A stretch of DNA of 64,000 nucleotides from Pseudodesulfovibrio alkaliphilus. Lineage in GTDB: Bacteria; Desulfobacterota; Desulfovibrionia; Desulfovibrionales; Desulfovibrionaceae. The stretch's first letter is position 1. Every line of letters starts with the position of its first letter. The notes below the pieces were generated by a model. The model ran no database searches. It was not told the DNA's origin and saw only the letters and a program-made list of their open reading frames with translations. Where the stretch lies: NCBI RefSeq assembly GCF_009729555.1, contig NZ_WODC01000006.1:62001-126000 (forward strand), read 5' to 3'. Shown one piece after another: positions 36,623 through 48,240 of this stretch. The position numbers and the translations under genes are program-made.

Positions 36623-39031
36623 CTAGCTCTGCATTTTCTCGATGGCCCGGCGCAGATCCTCGGAGAGGGCGCTCAGGGTATCCAGCGCCTTTGCGGATTC
36701 GCGCATGGCCTCGGCGGTTTCTCCGGCGATGGCGTTGACGGTTTCGGTGGCCCGGTTGATCTGTTCGCTGGTGGCGGCCTGCTCCTCGGCGGCTGTGGCG
36801 ATGTTGCGCACTTGGGCCACGGATTCCTCGACCTTCTCGACAATGGCCGTCAACGAGGTGCCCGAGCGCTCCACCAGTTCGCGGCAGGCTTCAAGGGCTT
36901 GGTTGGCCTTGTCGGTTTTTTTGATGCTGATGTCGGCGCTTTCCTGGATGGAGGCGATGTACTGGCCCACCTCGTGTGTGGCGTTCATGGTCTTTTCGGC
37001 CAGTTTGCGCACTTCGTCGGCCACCACGGCGAAGCCACGCCCGGCCTCGCCTGCCCTGGCCGCCTCGATGGCTGCGTTGAGCGCCAGCAGGTTGGTCTGG
37101 TCGGCGATGTCGGTGATCACGCCCATGATGGCCCCGATGCCCCTGGCGTGTCCGCCAAGTTCGTCCATCTGACCGCGCAGCCCGACAGACTGCTCGTGCA
37201 CATCGCGGATCATGGCCACGGACCTGCCCACCACTTCTTCGCCCGAGCGGGCCAGTTCGCGGGTCTCCTCGGCCACGCGGGCGGTGGCCGAGGCATTGGC
37301 CGCCACCTCGATGACGGTTTTGTTCATCTGATCCATGGCTGTCGAGGCTTCGCCCGCGCGGTCGCGCTGCATTCCTGCTCCCTTGCTGGCGGCGTCAATG
37401 CGTTCAGAGAGGGTGCGCGTGGCGGCCGAGACGTTGCGGGCGATGTCGTCGGCCTCTCGGGCGGCCTGTTCGATGAGCGCGTTCTTGGCCTCCACAGCCT
37501 TCTTCTGGGTGCGCTCCTCGGTCAGATCCACCCAGATGGTGATGGCTCCGATGAGTTCGTCGTCAAGGTCGTAGATGGGGGTTGCCACCACATGCAGGGT
37601 AACGGTGGTGCCGTCGTTGTCGCGGGTCAGGTCGATTTCCCATTCCGACTGATGCCGCTTTTCCATGGCCACCTGGGTCAATGTCTTGCGAGTCGGGTCG
37701 TGATAGATCACCTCGTTGAGCGACATGCCCAGGTAGGCGTCCGGCGTCTTGCGCTTGCCCAGGATGACCACGGCAGCTTGGTTGAAATGAGTCAGGCGGT
37801 TGTCGAGGTCCACCACGGCGCAGGGGATGGTCACGCCCGCGAGCACGCCCCGGCTGAAGCCGAGCTTGTTTTTCATTTCCTGGACCATGTGCCGGAACGC
37901 GGTCACAGTGCGGCCGATGGCGTCGCTGGCGCGGTAGTCGAAATCGCAGTTGAAGTCGCCCTGGCGGACCGCGTCGGCCACGGCCGCGAGCCGGGTCATG
38001 GGAAGCATGAGCTGGCGGCTGGTGAACCATACGATGCCCACCGCAAGCAGCAGGGGGACCGCGCCGCTGGCCAAGGCGCCCCGGATGATGCGCTGGTTCA
38101 CTCCCTCGAGTATCTCGGCGGTGGTTATGCTGGTGACGAGGTAGGCATCCCACGGTTCGATGCGGACCACGCGGGAGTGGACAGCGCCATCGCCCGTTTC
38201 CACGAGCCCGGTGCTCGGGTCGCGTTCGTCTCTTTCCAGGGTGGCGGAGACCACGGCCCTGGCCAGAGCATGGTCCGTCGGCTTCACCGCAAAGGAGCCG
38301 TCGGGCATAAAGACGTAGGAAAAGCCCTTGCCTCCCACGCCGACCTGGCTGATGTAGCGGGCCAGTTCGTCGGGAATGACGGGCTGTGCCACCTCCAGCG
38401 CCCCGATGGTCTGGCCGTCGAAGTCGCGAATGGGTTCATAGGCCGTGACGTAGGCCACATGGTCGATGGTGCTGATGCCGGTGTATCGACCGCCAGCCAT
38501 CACGGCCCGTGTGGCCGCGTCATCCGCGGGTATGGTCAGTCCCCTGGCGGGGCGTCCGTCGGCCCCGATGAGGGTCGTGCTGACGCGCACCAGCTCCCCT
38601 TGGTGGAGTTGGAGAACGGACGAAATCACACCGACGGTTTCGGCCATGGAGTCCACGAGGCGCGTTGATTCGTGCAGATAGTGCGATCCGAGCTTGAAGG
38701 CCGGAAGGACCGCGTCGCGCCTGTGGCCGGTGCGTTGGTCGCGCACGGGCATCTCCACGTCATAGAGGATTTCGAACATGGGCAGACCGCTGACGCCCAT
38801 CATGGATCGCAGGATGTTCAGATCCGAGTCGATCTTTTTCCTGGACAGGTCGTCCTGGAGCAGCACTGTCTCGCGCAGGGTGTCCGAGACGCTCGCGAGG
38901 GTCGAGAGGCCGTTCTCGAGATAGGCGCGTCTGGACTGCACGAAGTTGACCACCGACAGGCAGACGATGGTGATGATCACGATACAAATGGAGGCAGCGA
39001 AAAGTTTGCTGCGAAAACCGAGGCGCGTCAT
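36623..39031 (-). CDS. Methyl-accepting chemotaxis protein with double Cache and PAS domains
   Basis: An 802-residue transducer from the ATG at 39031 (CAGGGAAG upstream). Helix 1 (about 8-30) and helix 2 (about 310-330) border a periplasmic Cache region (about 35-305; the C-terminal part has [15 protein letters not shown]). A HAMP-like stretch, then a PAS domain (about 390-510, [18 protein letters not shown]) precede the signalling domain, whose hairpin tip is [35 protein letters not shown] with residues in the standard order. No C-terminal receptor-modification pentapeptide is seen. The ligand is unknown. Confidence 0.92.
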   Translation of the reverse strand: MTRLGFRSKLFAASICIVIITIVCLSVVNFVQSRRAYLENGLSTLASVSDTLRETVLLQDDLSRKKIDSDLNILRSMMGVSGLPMFEILYDVEMPVRDQRTGHRRDAVLPAFKLGSHYLHESTRLVDSMAETVGVISSVLQLHQGELVRVSTTLIGADGRPARGLTIPADDAATRAVMAGGRYTGISTIDHVAYVTAYEPIRDFDGQTIGALEVAQPVIPDELARYISQVGVGGKGFSYVFMPDGSFAVKPTDHALARAVVSATLERDERDPSTGLVETGDGAVHSRVVRIEPWDAYLVTSITTAEILEGVNQRIIRGALASGAVPLLLAVGIVWFTSRQLMLPMTRLAAVADAVRQGDFNCDFDYRASDAIGRTVTAFRHMVQEMKNKLGFSRGVLAGVTIPCAVVDLDNRLTHFNQAAVVILGKRKTPDAYLGMSLNEVIYHDPTRKTLTQVAMEKRHQSEWEIDLTRDNDGTTVTLHVVATPIYDLDDELIGAITIWVDLTEERTQKKAVEAKNALIEQAAREADDIARNVSAATRTLSERIDAASKGAGMQRDRAGEASTAMDQMNKTVIEVAANASATARVAEETRELARSGEEVVGRSVAMIRDVHEQSVGLRGQMDELGGHARGIGAIMGVITDIADQTNLLALNAAIEAARAGEAGRGFAVVADEVRKLAEKTMNATHEVGQYIASIQESADISIKKTDKANQALEACRELVERSGTSLTAIVEKVEESVAQVRNIATAAEEQAATSEQINRATETVNAIAGETAEAMRESAKALDTLSALSEDLRRAIEKMQS

Positions 39032-39179
39032 GGAACTTCCCTGAATCATTATGAGGTTAAAGGGCGCGGAGCTGATTGTCGCCCTGAGGCTCATAAGCCT
39101 GGAAGTGTGACCGTTGTTGCGGAGAAATGTTACGATCAGGTGAAAAGAGGTTGGTAGAACTCTATGGAAGCAGTAGTTA

Positions 39180-40979
39180 TTATTTCTTTTTTGGCCGATG
39201 CTTTCTGTGCTGTTGCTTGTGCGCGGGAGTGATGCTTGGAGATTTGGCGGCGGGCAGGAGCAGGCCGTGCTGGCGCAGACGCTGGGCATCGGTTCGCGCC
39301 ACCGGAACGGGCTTGCCCGCGAGGTCGGTCCCGGCGTGGAACATGGCCGCTGCGGCCGTGCCGGGAAGGGGGATGAAGCACTGCACCTGCTCGGGTTTCC
39401 ACCCGCGATCGCGAAGCCAGCGGCCCAGGGCGAGCATGTCGTTGTCCGTGCAGCCGGGGAAGGCGCTCATGAGATAGGGGATCACGAATTGGCGTTTGCC
39501 CGCCTTGGCCGATTCCCGGCCAAAGACTTCGAGGAATCGCTCGAAGGTGGCGAAGGAGGGTTTGCGCATGAGCCTGAGGACGTGCTCCGCCATGTTTTCG
39601 GGGGCGACCTTGGCCTGTCCGCCCACATAGGTGCGGATGAGGCGAGCCAGGGGCTGCATGTCGGTCAGGGCCAGGTCCATGCGCCAGCCGCTGGCAACGC
39701 GAACGTGTTTGACCTTGGGCAGCTCCGCCACTCCGTCGAGCAGATCGAGGAAGGCGGACTGGCTGACGATGAAGTGTCGGCACGGCTTGGGAGTCAGGCA
39801 ACTGGAGCGGACGCAGGCGGATTGGTCCGCGGCGCAACGTCCTCCCCACATGTTGGCGCTTGGGCCTCCCACATCGCTGATGCTGCCGCTGAAGCCGGGC
39901 ACTCGAGTCACGGCCTCGGCCTCGCGCAGGATGGATGCCCGGCTGCGCGAGCGGATCTGCCGCCCCTGGTGCAGGGCCAGGGTGCAAAACGAACAGCCGC
40001 CCGCGCACCCGCGGTGGGTGGTGATGGAGGTCATGATCATTTCCGCGGCCGGGATGCGTTCGGTATAGGCGGGATGGGGCAGCCGGGTGAAGGGCAGACC
40101 GGCCAGCTCGTCGAGGCCGCGTGTGTCCAGGGGCGGGCCGGGCGGGGTGACGATGACCAGCCTGTCGCCGTGGGGTTGTACCGCTATTTCGCGGTTCTGG
40201 TGGACTTGGCGTTCCAGCATGACGGTGGCCCGGATCAGGGCCTGGGGATCGATCTGGATCTCCTCAATGGAGGGCAGTTCCACGACCGGGGCGAAGTCCG
40301 GGATCATGTCCCGGTTTCCGGCCGTTGCCACGCCGGGAATGGCGGCCAGCAGACCGCGCAGGGCGGACGGGTCCGTGTCGCCGATGCTGTCTATGGCCTC
40401 GGCAATGGACACGATGGTGTTTTCGGCCATGCCGTAGGCTATGGCCGTGGCCTTGCTGTCGAGGAGGATGGAGCGGCGTACTGCGTCCGCCCAGAAATCG
40501 TAGTGGGCGACGCGGCGCAGGGATGCCTCGATGCCTCCAAGGATTACGGGCAGGCCGCGAAAGGCCCGTTGCACCACGTTGGCGTAGGCGATGCAGGCCC
40601 GGTTGGGGCGGCTGCCGGCCTTGCCGCCCGGGGTGTAAGCGTCGTCGCTTCGTTTCTTGCGAAAGGCCGTGTAGTGGGCGAGCATGGAGTCGAGGGAACC
40701 GGCCGTGACCCCGGCGAAGAGGCGGGGCCTGCCCATGCGGACCACGTCGTCGGGCGTGTCCCACCGGGGCTGGGCCGCAATGCCCACCCGGAATCCGTGA
40801 TGCACCAGCCAGCGTCCCAGCAGGGGGGCACCGAAGGAAGGATGGTCCACATAGGCGTCGCCCGTGACCAACAGGATGTCCAGCTGGTCCCAGCCCAGGC
40901 GGTCCATTTCCCGGCGGCTCATGGGCAGCGCCGGGGGCTGGGCCAGGGGCTGGCGACGAAGCGGAGCGGCGGGCCTCAT
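39180..40979 (-). CDS. YgiQ family radical SAM protein
   Basis: A 599-residue protein. The N-terminal signature is [18 protein letters not shown], and the radical-SAM cluster motif [22 protein letters not shown] gives Cx3Cx2C. The C-terminal part is basic ([13 protein letters not shown]). It is related to B12-independent methylthiotransferase-like enzymes, but its reaction is not known. The frame remains open far into the helicase gene; that part is antisense-type shadow, so ATG 40979 was chosen, with ATG 40922 ([10 protein letters not shown]) as an alternative. Neither has a clear ribosome site. Confidence 0.9.
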   Translation of the reverse strand: MRPAAPLRRQPLAQPPALPMSRREMDRLGWDQLDILLVTGDAYVDHPSFGAPLLGRWLVHHGFRVGIAAQPRWDTPDDVVRMGRPRLFAGVTAGSLDSMLAHYTAFRKKRSDDAYTPGGKAGSRPNRACIAYANVVQRAFRGLPVILGGIEASLRRVAHYDFWADAVRRSILLDSKATAIAYGMAENTIVSIAEAIDSIGDTDPSALRGLLAAIPGVATAGNRDMIPDFAPVVELPSIEEIQIDPQALIRATVMLERQVHQNREIAVQPHGDRLVIVTPPGPPLDTRGLDELAGLPFTRLPHPAYTERIPAAEMIMTSITTHRGCAGGCSFCTLALHQGRQIRSRSRASILREAEAVTRVPGFSGSISDVGGPSANMWGGRCAADQSACVRSSCLTPKPCRHFIVSQSAFLDLLDGVAELPKVKHVRVASGWRMDLALTDMQPLARLIRTYVGGQAKVAPENMAEHVLRLMRKPSFATFERFLEVFGRESAKAGKRQFVIPYLMSAFPGCTDNDMLALGRWLRDRGWKPEQVQCFIPLPGTAAAAMFHAGTDLAGKPVPVARTDAQRLRQHGLLLPAAKSPSITPAHKQQHRKHRPKKK

Positions 40980-41013
40980 GGCAAACGGGTGGGCGGCAGA
41001 AGGGCCGTGCCGG

Positions 41014-42924
41014 CTAGGCCCCGGACGAGGGCTTCTTGCGTCTGCGCCGTCTGGGCCTGGGGCGGGATACGGGTTTCGTGTCCTCCTGGGCAGCGGGCTG
41101 GCTGCTCTCGATGTCTTCCGCCCCATTCCACTCGCGTTCTTCCTGCCGGGAGGTTTTGTCGGTCTGTCCGACCATTGCCTTCGGCTCATCCCCCGGCGTG
41201 TCCGCCTTGCGCTTGCCGCGTCTGGATCGGCGGGACTTGTGCGGCTTGTCGTTGTTGTCGGGGTCGTTGTGTCCTTCGGTCCGGGAAACCGGCTTGCGCT
41301 CCCTGGTCTGACCGCGGTCGGGCGCGTCTTGGTTCCTGTCGGCGTCGGCCACGCGAGGTGTGGAGCGGGCCATGTCCTGCCCTTGTCCTTTTTCGCGGTC
41401 CTGTTCCGTCTTGAGGGGGCGTTCGCCCTCGGGAGATCCGTTTTTTTTGCCGCGTCCACGGCGTCTGCCTTCGCGGGAGGATTCGTTGTCGCCACGCTCC
41501 GTCCGGCTCTCCCGGGCCGGGGCGGGTTGTGTGCCCCCTGCGGGCTCTGCCGCCCGCTTGCCGTGCAGGGCGTTTTGGTAGAGCTCGTCCAGGAGCATGG
41601 CCAGCAGCCCGAGGGACTCCTCGTTGTCCGCGTACTTGCAGGCCAGGGAGAGGAAGCGGGCGGCGCGTTCGCGTTCCAGGTTGGTCAGCTTGCGGAATTT
41701 CTTTTCGAGCAGGGCCGTGAGCCGCTCCTCTATGATCTTGGCCACATCCTCATCGGTGGGGTCCTTGATCTCTTCGAAGTGGATGGAGAAGCGGGCGGCG
41801 ATGCGCTCAAGCTCCATGCGCTGGATGACATCCACCAGGGTGATGGCCGTGCCTGTGGCCCCGGCACGTCCGGTGCGGCCCGCCCGATGGACGTAGGACT
41901 CGGGATCTTCGGGCGGTTCCAGCATGAAGACATGGGACAGTTCCGGGATGTCGATGCCGCGTGCGGCCACGTCCGTGGCCACCAGAAAGCGCAACTTGCC
42001 CGCCTTGATCCGGGCCATGAGCGATTCGCGCTTGGCTTGGGTCAGGTCCGAGGTCAGCCCTTCGGCGTCGAAGCCGAACTGGGCGAGCAGGGCGGCGGTG
42101 AATTCCACGTTGCGTTTGGTGTTGGAGAAGATGATGGCCGAGGTGGGGTTCTCAAGTTCGATGAGCTTGATGAGCTTGCGCTCCTTGCCCATGGCCGGAA
42201 CCTCCACGAACTGGTGGGCGATGGCCGAGATGTTGGTCTCTTCGCTGGAGAGGCTGAGGAACTCCGGCTTGTGCATGAATTCTTCGGCGAGACGCAGGAC
42301 GCTCTGCGGGAAGGTGGCCGAGAACATGAACGCCCCGCGCAGGGAGCGCGGCAGATACCGCTTGACCTCGACCATGTCCGGGTAGAAGCCCACGGAGAGC
42401 ATGCGGTCCGCCTCGTCGAAGATAAGGGCCTTGAGGTGGTCCAGCGTCAGGTTGCGGCGCACGAGGTGGTCGAGGATGCGGCCGGGCGTGCCCACCACGA
42501 GGTGAGCGCCTTCGCGAAAGGCGTCGAGCTGTTCCTTGTAGCCCACGCCGCCATAGACGGCGACCACGCCGATGCCCCTTTCGCCGGAGAGCATCCGGGC
42601 CTCGTCGGCCACCTGCCGGGCCAGCTCGCGGGTGGGGACCATGACAAGGGCCTGACACTGGGCCAGATCGGGGTCGAGTTTGTCGAGGAGCGGCAGGACA
42701 AAGGCGCCGGTCTTGCCCGAGCCTGTTCTGGCCTGGACCATGACATCGCGGTCGTCGAGCAGGAGGGGAATCGCCTTTTCCTGCACCGGCATGAGCTTGG
42801 TCCATCCGGCGCGGTCGCAGGCCTGCCGCAGGATGCCGGGCAGGGCGTCGAAGGTGATGGTTTGCGGCTCCGCGCCGGTTCCTGATGTTTGGTCGCTGGT
42901 GTCTCTGGTGCTGTGGTTTTCCAT
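41014..42924 (-). CDS. DEAD-box ATP-dependent RNA helicase with charged C-terminal tail
   Basis: A 636-residue protein from the ATG at 42924 (CAGGA 5-6 bases upstream). The helicase motifs run in order: Q-motif region FDALPGILR, motif I ARTGSGKT, Ia PTRELARQ, Ib GTPGRILDHL, II DEAD in IFDEADRML, III SAT, and VI HRAGRTGRAG. Residues from about 460 form a long low-complexity tail rich in Arg, Lys, Glu and Gly with the RGRGKK type of repeat, likely for RNA binding. It belongs to the RhlE/CshA group and probably acts in ribosome assembly or mRNA turnover. Confidence 0.93.
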   Translation of the reverse strand: MENHSTRDTSDQTSGTGAEPQTITFDALPGILRQACDRAGWTKLMPVQEKAIPLLLDDRDVMVQARTGSGKTGAFVLPLLDKLDPDLAQCQALVMVPTRELARQVADEARMLSGERGIGVVAVYGGVGYKEQLDAFREGAHLVVGTPGRILDHLVRRNLTLDHLKALIFDEADRMLSVGFYPDMVEVKRYLPRSLRGAFMFSATFPQSVLRLAEEFMHKPEFLSLSSEETNISAIAHQFVEVPAMGKERKLIKLIELENPTSAIIFSNTKRNVEFTAALLAQFGFDAEGLTSDLTQAKRESLMARIKAGKLRFLVATDVAARGIDIPELSHVFMLEPPEDPESYVHRAGRTGRAGATGTAITLVDVIQRMELERIAARFSIHFEEIKDPTDEDVAKIIEERLTALLEKKFRKLTNLERERAARFLSLACKYADNEESLGLLAMLLDELYQNALHGKRAAEPAGGTQPAPARESRTERGDNESSREGRRRGRGKKNGSPEGERPLKTEQDREKGQGQDMARSTPRVADADRNQDAPDRGQTRERKPVSRTEGHNDPDNNDKPHKSRRSRRGKRKADTPGDEPKAMVGQTDKTSRQEEREWNGAEDIESSQPAAQEDTKPVSRPRPRRRRRKKPSSGA

Positions 42925-43004
42925 GGTGTCCTGAAGTGTATGGTGTGTGCCTCGGCATGGGCGCCTGGTGCGGACCGGGGCGTGAATGGCTCTTGGGCGC
43001 AACG

Positions 43005-43034
43005 ACTATACAACTTTTTGCACCGTTTGTACAA
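43005..43034 (-). promoter_or_regulatory. Sigma-70-type promoter of the DEAD-box helicase gene
   Basis: Minus strand TTGTAC (43029-43034), an 18-base spacer and TATAGT (43005-43010). Start of transcription would be near 42998, giving a leader of about 75 bases. Confidence 0.45.
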
Positions 43035-43064
43035 TACCCGCCCTCAAGGCTGCCCGGACGGACC

Positions 43065-43832
43065 TCAGTGGAGGAACTGCTCGTTGAAGATGCGCTCTTC
43101 CAGCGAGCGGTCAGGGTCGAAGAGGATGCGGGCGGGCAGTGACGGGTCCTCGCGTACGGTCACATGCGTCACCATCCTGACCTGGGTGGAGTCGGCCGAG
43201 GCATCCACGGGTCTCCGCGCAGGGCTGAGAATTTCGAACTCCACTTCGGCCGTATGGGGCAGGAGCGCGCCGTTCCAGCGGCGGGGGCGGAAGGGGCTGA
43301 CCGGAGTGAGGGCCAGGACGTTGGACCCCAGCGGAATGATGGGCCCGTGGGCCGAGAGATTGTAGGCTGTGCTGCCTGCCGGGGTGGCCACCATGACCCC
43401 GTCGCACACGAGGTTTGCCAGGCGCTGGCGGCCGTTGACCTGCACCCGCACATGGGCTGACTGCTGGGAGCTGCGGAGCAGGGCCACCTCGTTGAAGGCC
43501 AGGGCCTCGTGGCGCTCGCCGTCAATGGAGGTGGCGGTCATTCGCAATGGGTGGAGGAAATGCAGTTGGGCGCTGTGAAGCCTTTCGCGCAGATTGTCGC
43601 AGGTGAACTCATTGAGCAGAAAGCCGACGGAACCGCGGTTCATGCCGTAGATGGGCAGGCCTGTGTGCAGGTATTCGTGCATGGTTCGCAGCAGGAAGCC
43701 ATCTCCGCCCAGGGCAATGATCACATCCGCTTCGGCCACAGGCACCAGGGGCAGGGCCGCGGCCAGTCGGCGCATCCCCTCGCGGGCCTTGGGCGATTCG
43801 GACGAAACGCAGGCGATCCTCTCAAAGCTCAT
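43065..43832 (-). CDS. nadK: NAD kinase
   Basis: A 255-residue NAD(H) kinase that makes NADP. It has the catalytic GGDG motif (IIALGGDGFLLRTM), the NE motif (AFNEVALLRSS) and the glycine/threonine-rich DGVMVATPAGSTAYNLSAHGP. It is slightly short at the N-terminus compared with the E. coli enzyme (292). GGAG lies 10 bases before the ATG. It is downstream of citrate synthase on the same strand, separated by an intrinsic terminator. Confidence 0.93.
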   Translation of the reverse strand: MSFERIACVSSESPKAREGMRRLAAALPLVPVAEADVIIALGGDGFLLRTMHEYLHTGLPIYGMNRGSVGFLLNEFTCDNLRERLHSAQLHFLHPLRMTATSIDGERHEALAFNEVALLRSSQQSAHVRVQVNGRQRLANLVCDGVMVATPAGSTAYNLSAHGPIIPLGSNVLALTPVSPFRPRRWNGALLPHTAEVEFEILSPARRPVDASADSTQVRMVTHVTVREDPSLPARILFDPDRSLEERIFNEQFLH

Positions 43833-43904
43833 GGATTGCCGCTCTCCTCAACCGGGGATATCCGTCCGGTTTTTCGGGAATATTATACCGCGTTTCCTGG
43901 CCGG

Positions 43905-43933
43905 GCAAGAAAAACCCCGGCCAGGGCCGGGGT
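43905..43933 (-). terminator. Intrinsic terminator after citrate synthase gene
   Basis: On the minus strand ACCCCGGCC-CT-GGCCGGGGT is followed directly by TTTTTCTT. This is a textbook rho-independent terminator 22 bases past the gltA stop. Confidence 0.88.
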
Positions 43934-43954
43934 GTCATCTGGCAAAGCCGCGCC

Positions 43955-45259
<1,305 letters not shown>

Positions 45260-45363
45260 ATGCTTACCTCTGAAAGTCATGAGTGTAGCCCCCCTCCAGG
45301 CGTCGGGTGCAAAAGAAAGTTCGGCTGTTCGGACCTTGTTTCGAAGGGTTTCTTCGTCGTCCG

Positions 45364-45383
45364 CCCCCGGATGGTTCCGGGGG
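45364..45383 (-). repeat. Hairpin in the long gltA leader
   Basis: CCCCCGG-ATGGTT-CCGGGGG is a perfect 7-bp stem inside the roughly 210-base leader of gltA. No U-run follows. The 456-bp region 45260-45715 holds this, two promoters and an operator-like palindrome, and no convincing gene. Confidence 0.35.
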
Positions 45384-45473
45384 TGCGCCAAGGGGGGAGT
45401 CCGCCAAAGGCTGCGCCCGGATACTCGGTGTAGTCGATTCGGGCGCCGGGGACTCGGTGTCGTGGTATCGCTG

Positions 45474-45502
45474 TGTATAGTCGAGAGATTCCTTCATGTC
45501 AA
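45474..45502 (-). promoter_or_regulatory. Sigma-70 promoter of gltA
   Basis: Minus strand TTGACA (45497-45502), a 17-base spacer and TATACA (45474-45479), near consensus. The expected start is about 45467. Confidence 0.75.
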
Positions 45503-45630
45503 ACTCCGATGAGCGAAGATTGCACAAAAAAGTCAACTTGCGGGGAGCGATGCGGGAGTGCATCCCTCCTGGCAAGCGTGGTTTCACACTACGCCGAACC
45601 CTGGCGGTACACAATCCCCAGGATTCGGGG

Positions 45631-45662
45631 TTGACATTTGGCAAGATACCCCTATAGGGTAT
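45631..45662 (+). promoter_or_regulatory. Promoter overlapped by ATACCC/GGGTAT palindrome (CsoR-like operator)
   Basis: TTGACA (45631-45636), a 16-base spacer and TATAGG (45653-45658) form a promoter 55-85 bp upstream of the FeS protein gene. The perfect palindrome ATACCC-CTATA-GGGTAT (45646-45662) covers the -10 element. Its form is like sites bound by CsoR/CstR-type repressors, which respond to copper or to sulfane sulfur. The regulator is not in the window. Confidence 0.5.
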
Positions 45663-45715
45663 TTGGAAAGGGAAGCAGGCGGCATGCGCAATTCACAGAA
45701 AGGAGTGCCGAGATC

Positions 45716-46750
45716 ATGAAGGAACCCGAGGTAACCTCATCCGGTCTGAGCAGACGGGGATTTCTCAAGGCCCTGGCCGTTGGCGGGGTCGGGATGGCTG
45801 TTCCGTCCTTGGCCAAGGCCGAATCTGGGGGAGTTCCGGCGGCATCGGCAGACGAGGAACTGGTCACGGTGCTTGACCTGTCGCGCTGTATTGGCTGCGG
45901 AGCCTGTGTGGAGGCGTGCCGCGAGGCCAACGAGGAAAAGTTTCCTGAGCCGGTCAAGCCCTTTCCTGTCATGTCGCCCGCCCGGCGGGCCAGGCCCGAG
46001 GACTGGTCCGACAGAAGAGACGTTGACGACAGGCTCACCCCCTACAACTGGCTTTTCATCCAGAGCGTCCGGGTGCGCCACGGGGGGCGGGAGCATACCC
46101 TCCACATACCGCGCCGCTGCATGCACTGCGTCAATCCGCCCTGTGCCAACCTCTGTCCCTTTGGCGCGGCCAACAAGCAGACCAACGGCCTGACCCGCAT
46201 CAGCGACTCGTTGTGCCTGGGCGGGGCCAAATGCCGTACCGTCTGTCCCTGGCATATCCCGCAGCGTCAGTCCGGGGTGGGGCTTTACCTCCACCTTATG
46301 CCGCGTTTTGCAGGCAACGGGGTCATGTACAAGTGTGACCGCTGCCATCAACGTCTCGACCGGGGGGAGATGCCCGCCTGTATAGAGCAGTGTCCCGAGG
46401 AGGTGCAGACCATCGGTCCGCGCCGGGAGATGGTCGCCCTGGCGCGCAGGCTGGCCGACTCGATGAACGGTTTTCTTTACGGCCTTGATGAGAACGGCGG
46501 AACCAATACCATATATGTATCCCCCGTGCCCTTTGAGCTCCTGGATGCCGCCCTGGACCAGGGCGCAGGCCGTCCGCACCTGAAGCCCGTGGCCGATGTC
46601 ATGGCCGATGAGACCGCCATGGCCACGGCTGCTCTGGTCGCCCCGTTGGCGGGCGTTGCCGCGGGTTTTCTGGGGGTGGGGGCCAAGCTCCTGGGGCCGG
46701 GCGAGAACGACGGCACAATCTCATCCAGGGAGGACGGCGATGCGAGCTAG
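45716..46750 (+). CDS. Tat-exported 4x[4Fe-4S] ferredoxin subunit, HybA/HmcB-like
   Basis: A 344-residue protein. The N-terminal twin-arginine signal is SRRGFLKALAVGG (about residues 12-24). Four cysteine groups follow: CIGCGACVEACREAN, CMHCVNPPCANLCPFG, CLGGAKCRTVCPW and CDRCHQ with CIEQCPEE. This is the pattern of HybA, HmcB and the beta subunits of formate dehydrogenases. A C-terminal hydrophobic segment (about 300-322) may anchor it to the outer face of the membrane. It is co-transcribed with the membrane cytochrome-like subunit, with an 11-bp overlap. No catalytic subunit is adjacent. Confidence 0.9.
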   Translation: MKEPEVTSSGLSRRGFLKALAVGGVGMAVPSLAKAESGGVPAASADEELVTVLDLSRCIGCGACVEACREANEEKFPEPVKPFPVMSPARRARPEDWSDRRDVDDRLTPYNWLFIQSVRVRHGGREHTLHIPRRCMHCVNPPCANLCPFGAANKQTNGLTRISDSLCLGGAKCRTVCPWHIPQRQSGVGLYLHLMPRFAGNGVMYKCDRCHQRLDRGEMPACIEQCPEEVQTIGPRREMVALARRLADSMNGFLYGLDENGGTNTIYVSPVPFELLDAALDQGAGRPHLKPVADVMADETAMATAALVAPLAGVAAGFLGVGAKLLGPGENDGTISSREDGDAS

Positions 46751-47201
46751 ACCGTATACCCCCTGGATCGTCCGTCTCTATCTCGTCTCGGTTACAGGGC
46801 TTGCCGTGACCGGGCTGCTCCACATGCCTCTGGCCGAACGCTACGCCCTGACCGAGGTGCCGGGTCTGGGCTGGACCGGGGATTTCTACCTTGTTCACCG
46901 ACTGCATTACCTGTTCGCGGCCCTGCTGCTTTTCACGGCCGGGCTGTCCTCCATCAACTGGCTGCTCGGATGGAAGGACAGACTCGCGCTCACCCGCCTC
47001 GGCGCGGTGCGGGTCGCCATCCTCGGCGGACTCATGGTCAGCGGCGGTCTGCGCATGTACCGCAACCTGCCTTCTGTGACCCTTGATCCGGTCCTGGTGG
47101 TGCTCATCGAGTGGGTCCATCTGGGGCTGGCCGGGGCGTTGGGTGTGGCCGTCCTGGCTGCCGCGCTGCGCGGCGGCTCGGCCTATGTCCGATGGCGCTG
47201 A
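46740..47201 (+). CDS. Small cytochrome b561-like membrane subunit
   Basis: A 153-residue protein with four hydrophobic helices (about 8-28, 50-72, 90-108 and 120-145). Histidines that could ligate haem lie in [18 protein letters not shown] and EWVHLGL. It is much shorter than usual FdnI/HybB subunits. GGGAGG lies 7 bases before the ATG, which overlaps the upstream stop. With the preceding FeS protein it would form a minimal periplasm-to-quinone electron module. Confidence 0.8.
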   Translation: MRARPYTPWIVRLYLVSVTGLAVTGLLHMPLAERYALTEVPGLGWTGDFYLVHRLHYLFAALLLFTAGLSSINWLLGWKDRLALTRLGAVRVAILGGLMVSGGLRMYRNLPSVTLDPVLVVLIEWVHLGLAGALGVAVLAAALRGGSAYVRWR

Positions 47202-47230
47202 TTTTCCGTCACACCCCTTCCTCTGTACGC

Positions 47231-47255
47231 GGGGAGCCCTTCGGGGCTCCCCTTT
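47231..47255 (+). terminator. Terminator with UUCG tetraloop
   Basis: GGGGAGCCC-TTCG-GGGCTCCCC is a perfect 9-bp stem capped by the very stable UUCG tetraloop, followed by TTTCCGTT. It ends the FeS/cytochrome-b unit. Confidence 0.85.
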
Positions 47256-47349
47256 CCGTTGGGCGTACCGGATGGTATGGGGGGGCTTGGCGCTGCCGGA
47301 AGCAGCGTCCCGGAAAACGCGACAAAGGGCGGATAGCCAGGAGTTTGTC

Positions 47350-47685
47350 ATGAAGACCATATGTTGGGCCGAGTTCGAGCAGGTGGAGTTGCGGGTGGGG
47401 ACCGTGACCAGGGTTGAACCCTTTCCCGAGGCGCGTAATCCTGCCTACAAGGTGTGGGTGGATTTCGGCCCGGAGATCGGCGAGCGCAAGTCGAGCGCCC
47501 GGATAACCGAACTCTATGCGCCGGAAGATCTGGTGGGACGCCAGATAGTGGCCGTGGTCAACTTTGCGCCCAAGCAGATTGGCCCCATGCGCTCGGAATG
47601 CCTGATCACCGGCTTTTACCGCGACGACGGCGTGGTCCTGGCCGTGCCGGACAAGCCCGTGTCAAACGGCCTGAAGCTGGGGTAG
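47350..47685 (+). CDS. CsaA-like tRNA-binding OB-fold protein
   Basis: A 111-residue protein consisting of a single tRNA-binding OB fold, as in CsaA and the C-terminus of methionyl-tRNA synthetase: [36 protein letters not shown] and [12 protein letters not shown]. CsaA is described as an export-linked chaperone that binds tRNA. AGGAG lies 7 bases before the ATG. Its 3' end overlaps the convergent isochorismatase gene by 24 bp. Confidence 0.88.
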   Translation: MKTICWAEFEQVELRVGTVTRVEPFPEARNPAYKVWVDFGPEIGERKSSARITELYAPEDLVGRQIVAVVNFAPKQIGPMRSECLITGFYRDDGVVLAVPDKPVSNGLKLG

Positions 47686-48222
47686 TCCTGAGAATTTGAT
47701 CCCGTCTGACGGCATGACCGTGCAGAATCGTCGATGGAGTACGTCATTGTGCAGGTCGATGATGGTTTGGGCCGTGGCGCAGGGCTTGTCGTAGGTGGAG
47801 TGGCCGTCGGCCGCCAGGACGCCTGCATAGCCGTGGGCCAGGGCGCTGCGCACCGTGGTGTCCATGCAAACCTCTGTCTGGAGACCGCAGAAGACGAGCC
47901 GGGTAGCGCCGAGTTCCTTGAGGGTCGCGTGGAGGTCCGTGTCGTAAAAGGCGTCGTAGGAGTATTTCAGGCACACGCTGTCGCCGGGTTGGGGGGCGAT
48001 GGCCGGATGGATGCGCCAGTTGTGCGAGCCCTTCTCGAACTCGCTGCCAGCGCCGCGGGTGGTGTGCTGAATGAAGACCACCGGCACGCCGACTTCGCGG
48101 GCCGATCCGATCAGTCTGCTGATTACGCCGAGGACCTCTTTCGCCCTGTACAGTTCGTACCCCGGTGTTTCGAACAGGATGTTCTGCACATCAACGACCA
48201 CGAGTGCCGTCTTCTTTGGCAT
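47662..48222 (-). CDS. Isochorismatase-family cysteine hydrolase
   Basis: A 186-residue hydrolase with the complete triad: Asp in VVVDVQN, Lys in [13 protein letters not shown] and nucleophilic Cys in [15 protein letters not shown]. Members hydrolyse nicotinamide, ureidocarbonates or similar amides; the substrate cannot be read from the sequence. It is 18 bp downstream of the MoeA-PBP gene on the same strand. Confidence 0.9.
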   Translation of the reverse strand: MPKKTALVVVDVQNILFETPGYELYRAKEVLGVISRLIGSAREVGVPVVFIQHTTRGAGSEFEKGSHNWRIHPAIAPQPGDSVCLKYSYDAFYDTDLHATLKELGATRLVFCGLQTEVCMDTTVRSALAHGYAGVLAADGHSTYDKPCATAQTIIDLHNDVLHRRFCTVMPSDGIKFSGLPQLQAV

Positions 48223-48240
48223 GGTGTTTTCCCCTTTCTC

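Noticed and set aside
41014-41495. N-terminal extension of the YgiQ protein into the helicase region
   Set aside because: The extension is low-complexity Arg/Pro/Thr sequence produced by reading the helicase tail in another frame; the YgiQ homology begins near 40922-40979.
45264-45644. 126-codon minus-strand frame upstream of gltA
   Set aside because: A near-consensus sigma-70 promoter for gltA lies inside it and the composition is not coding-like; it is treated as leader.
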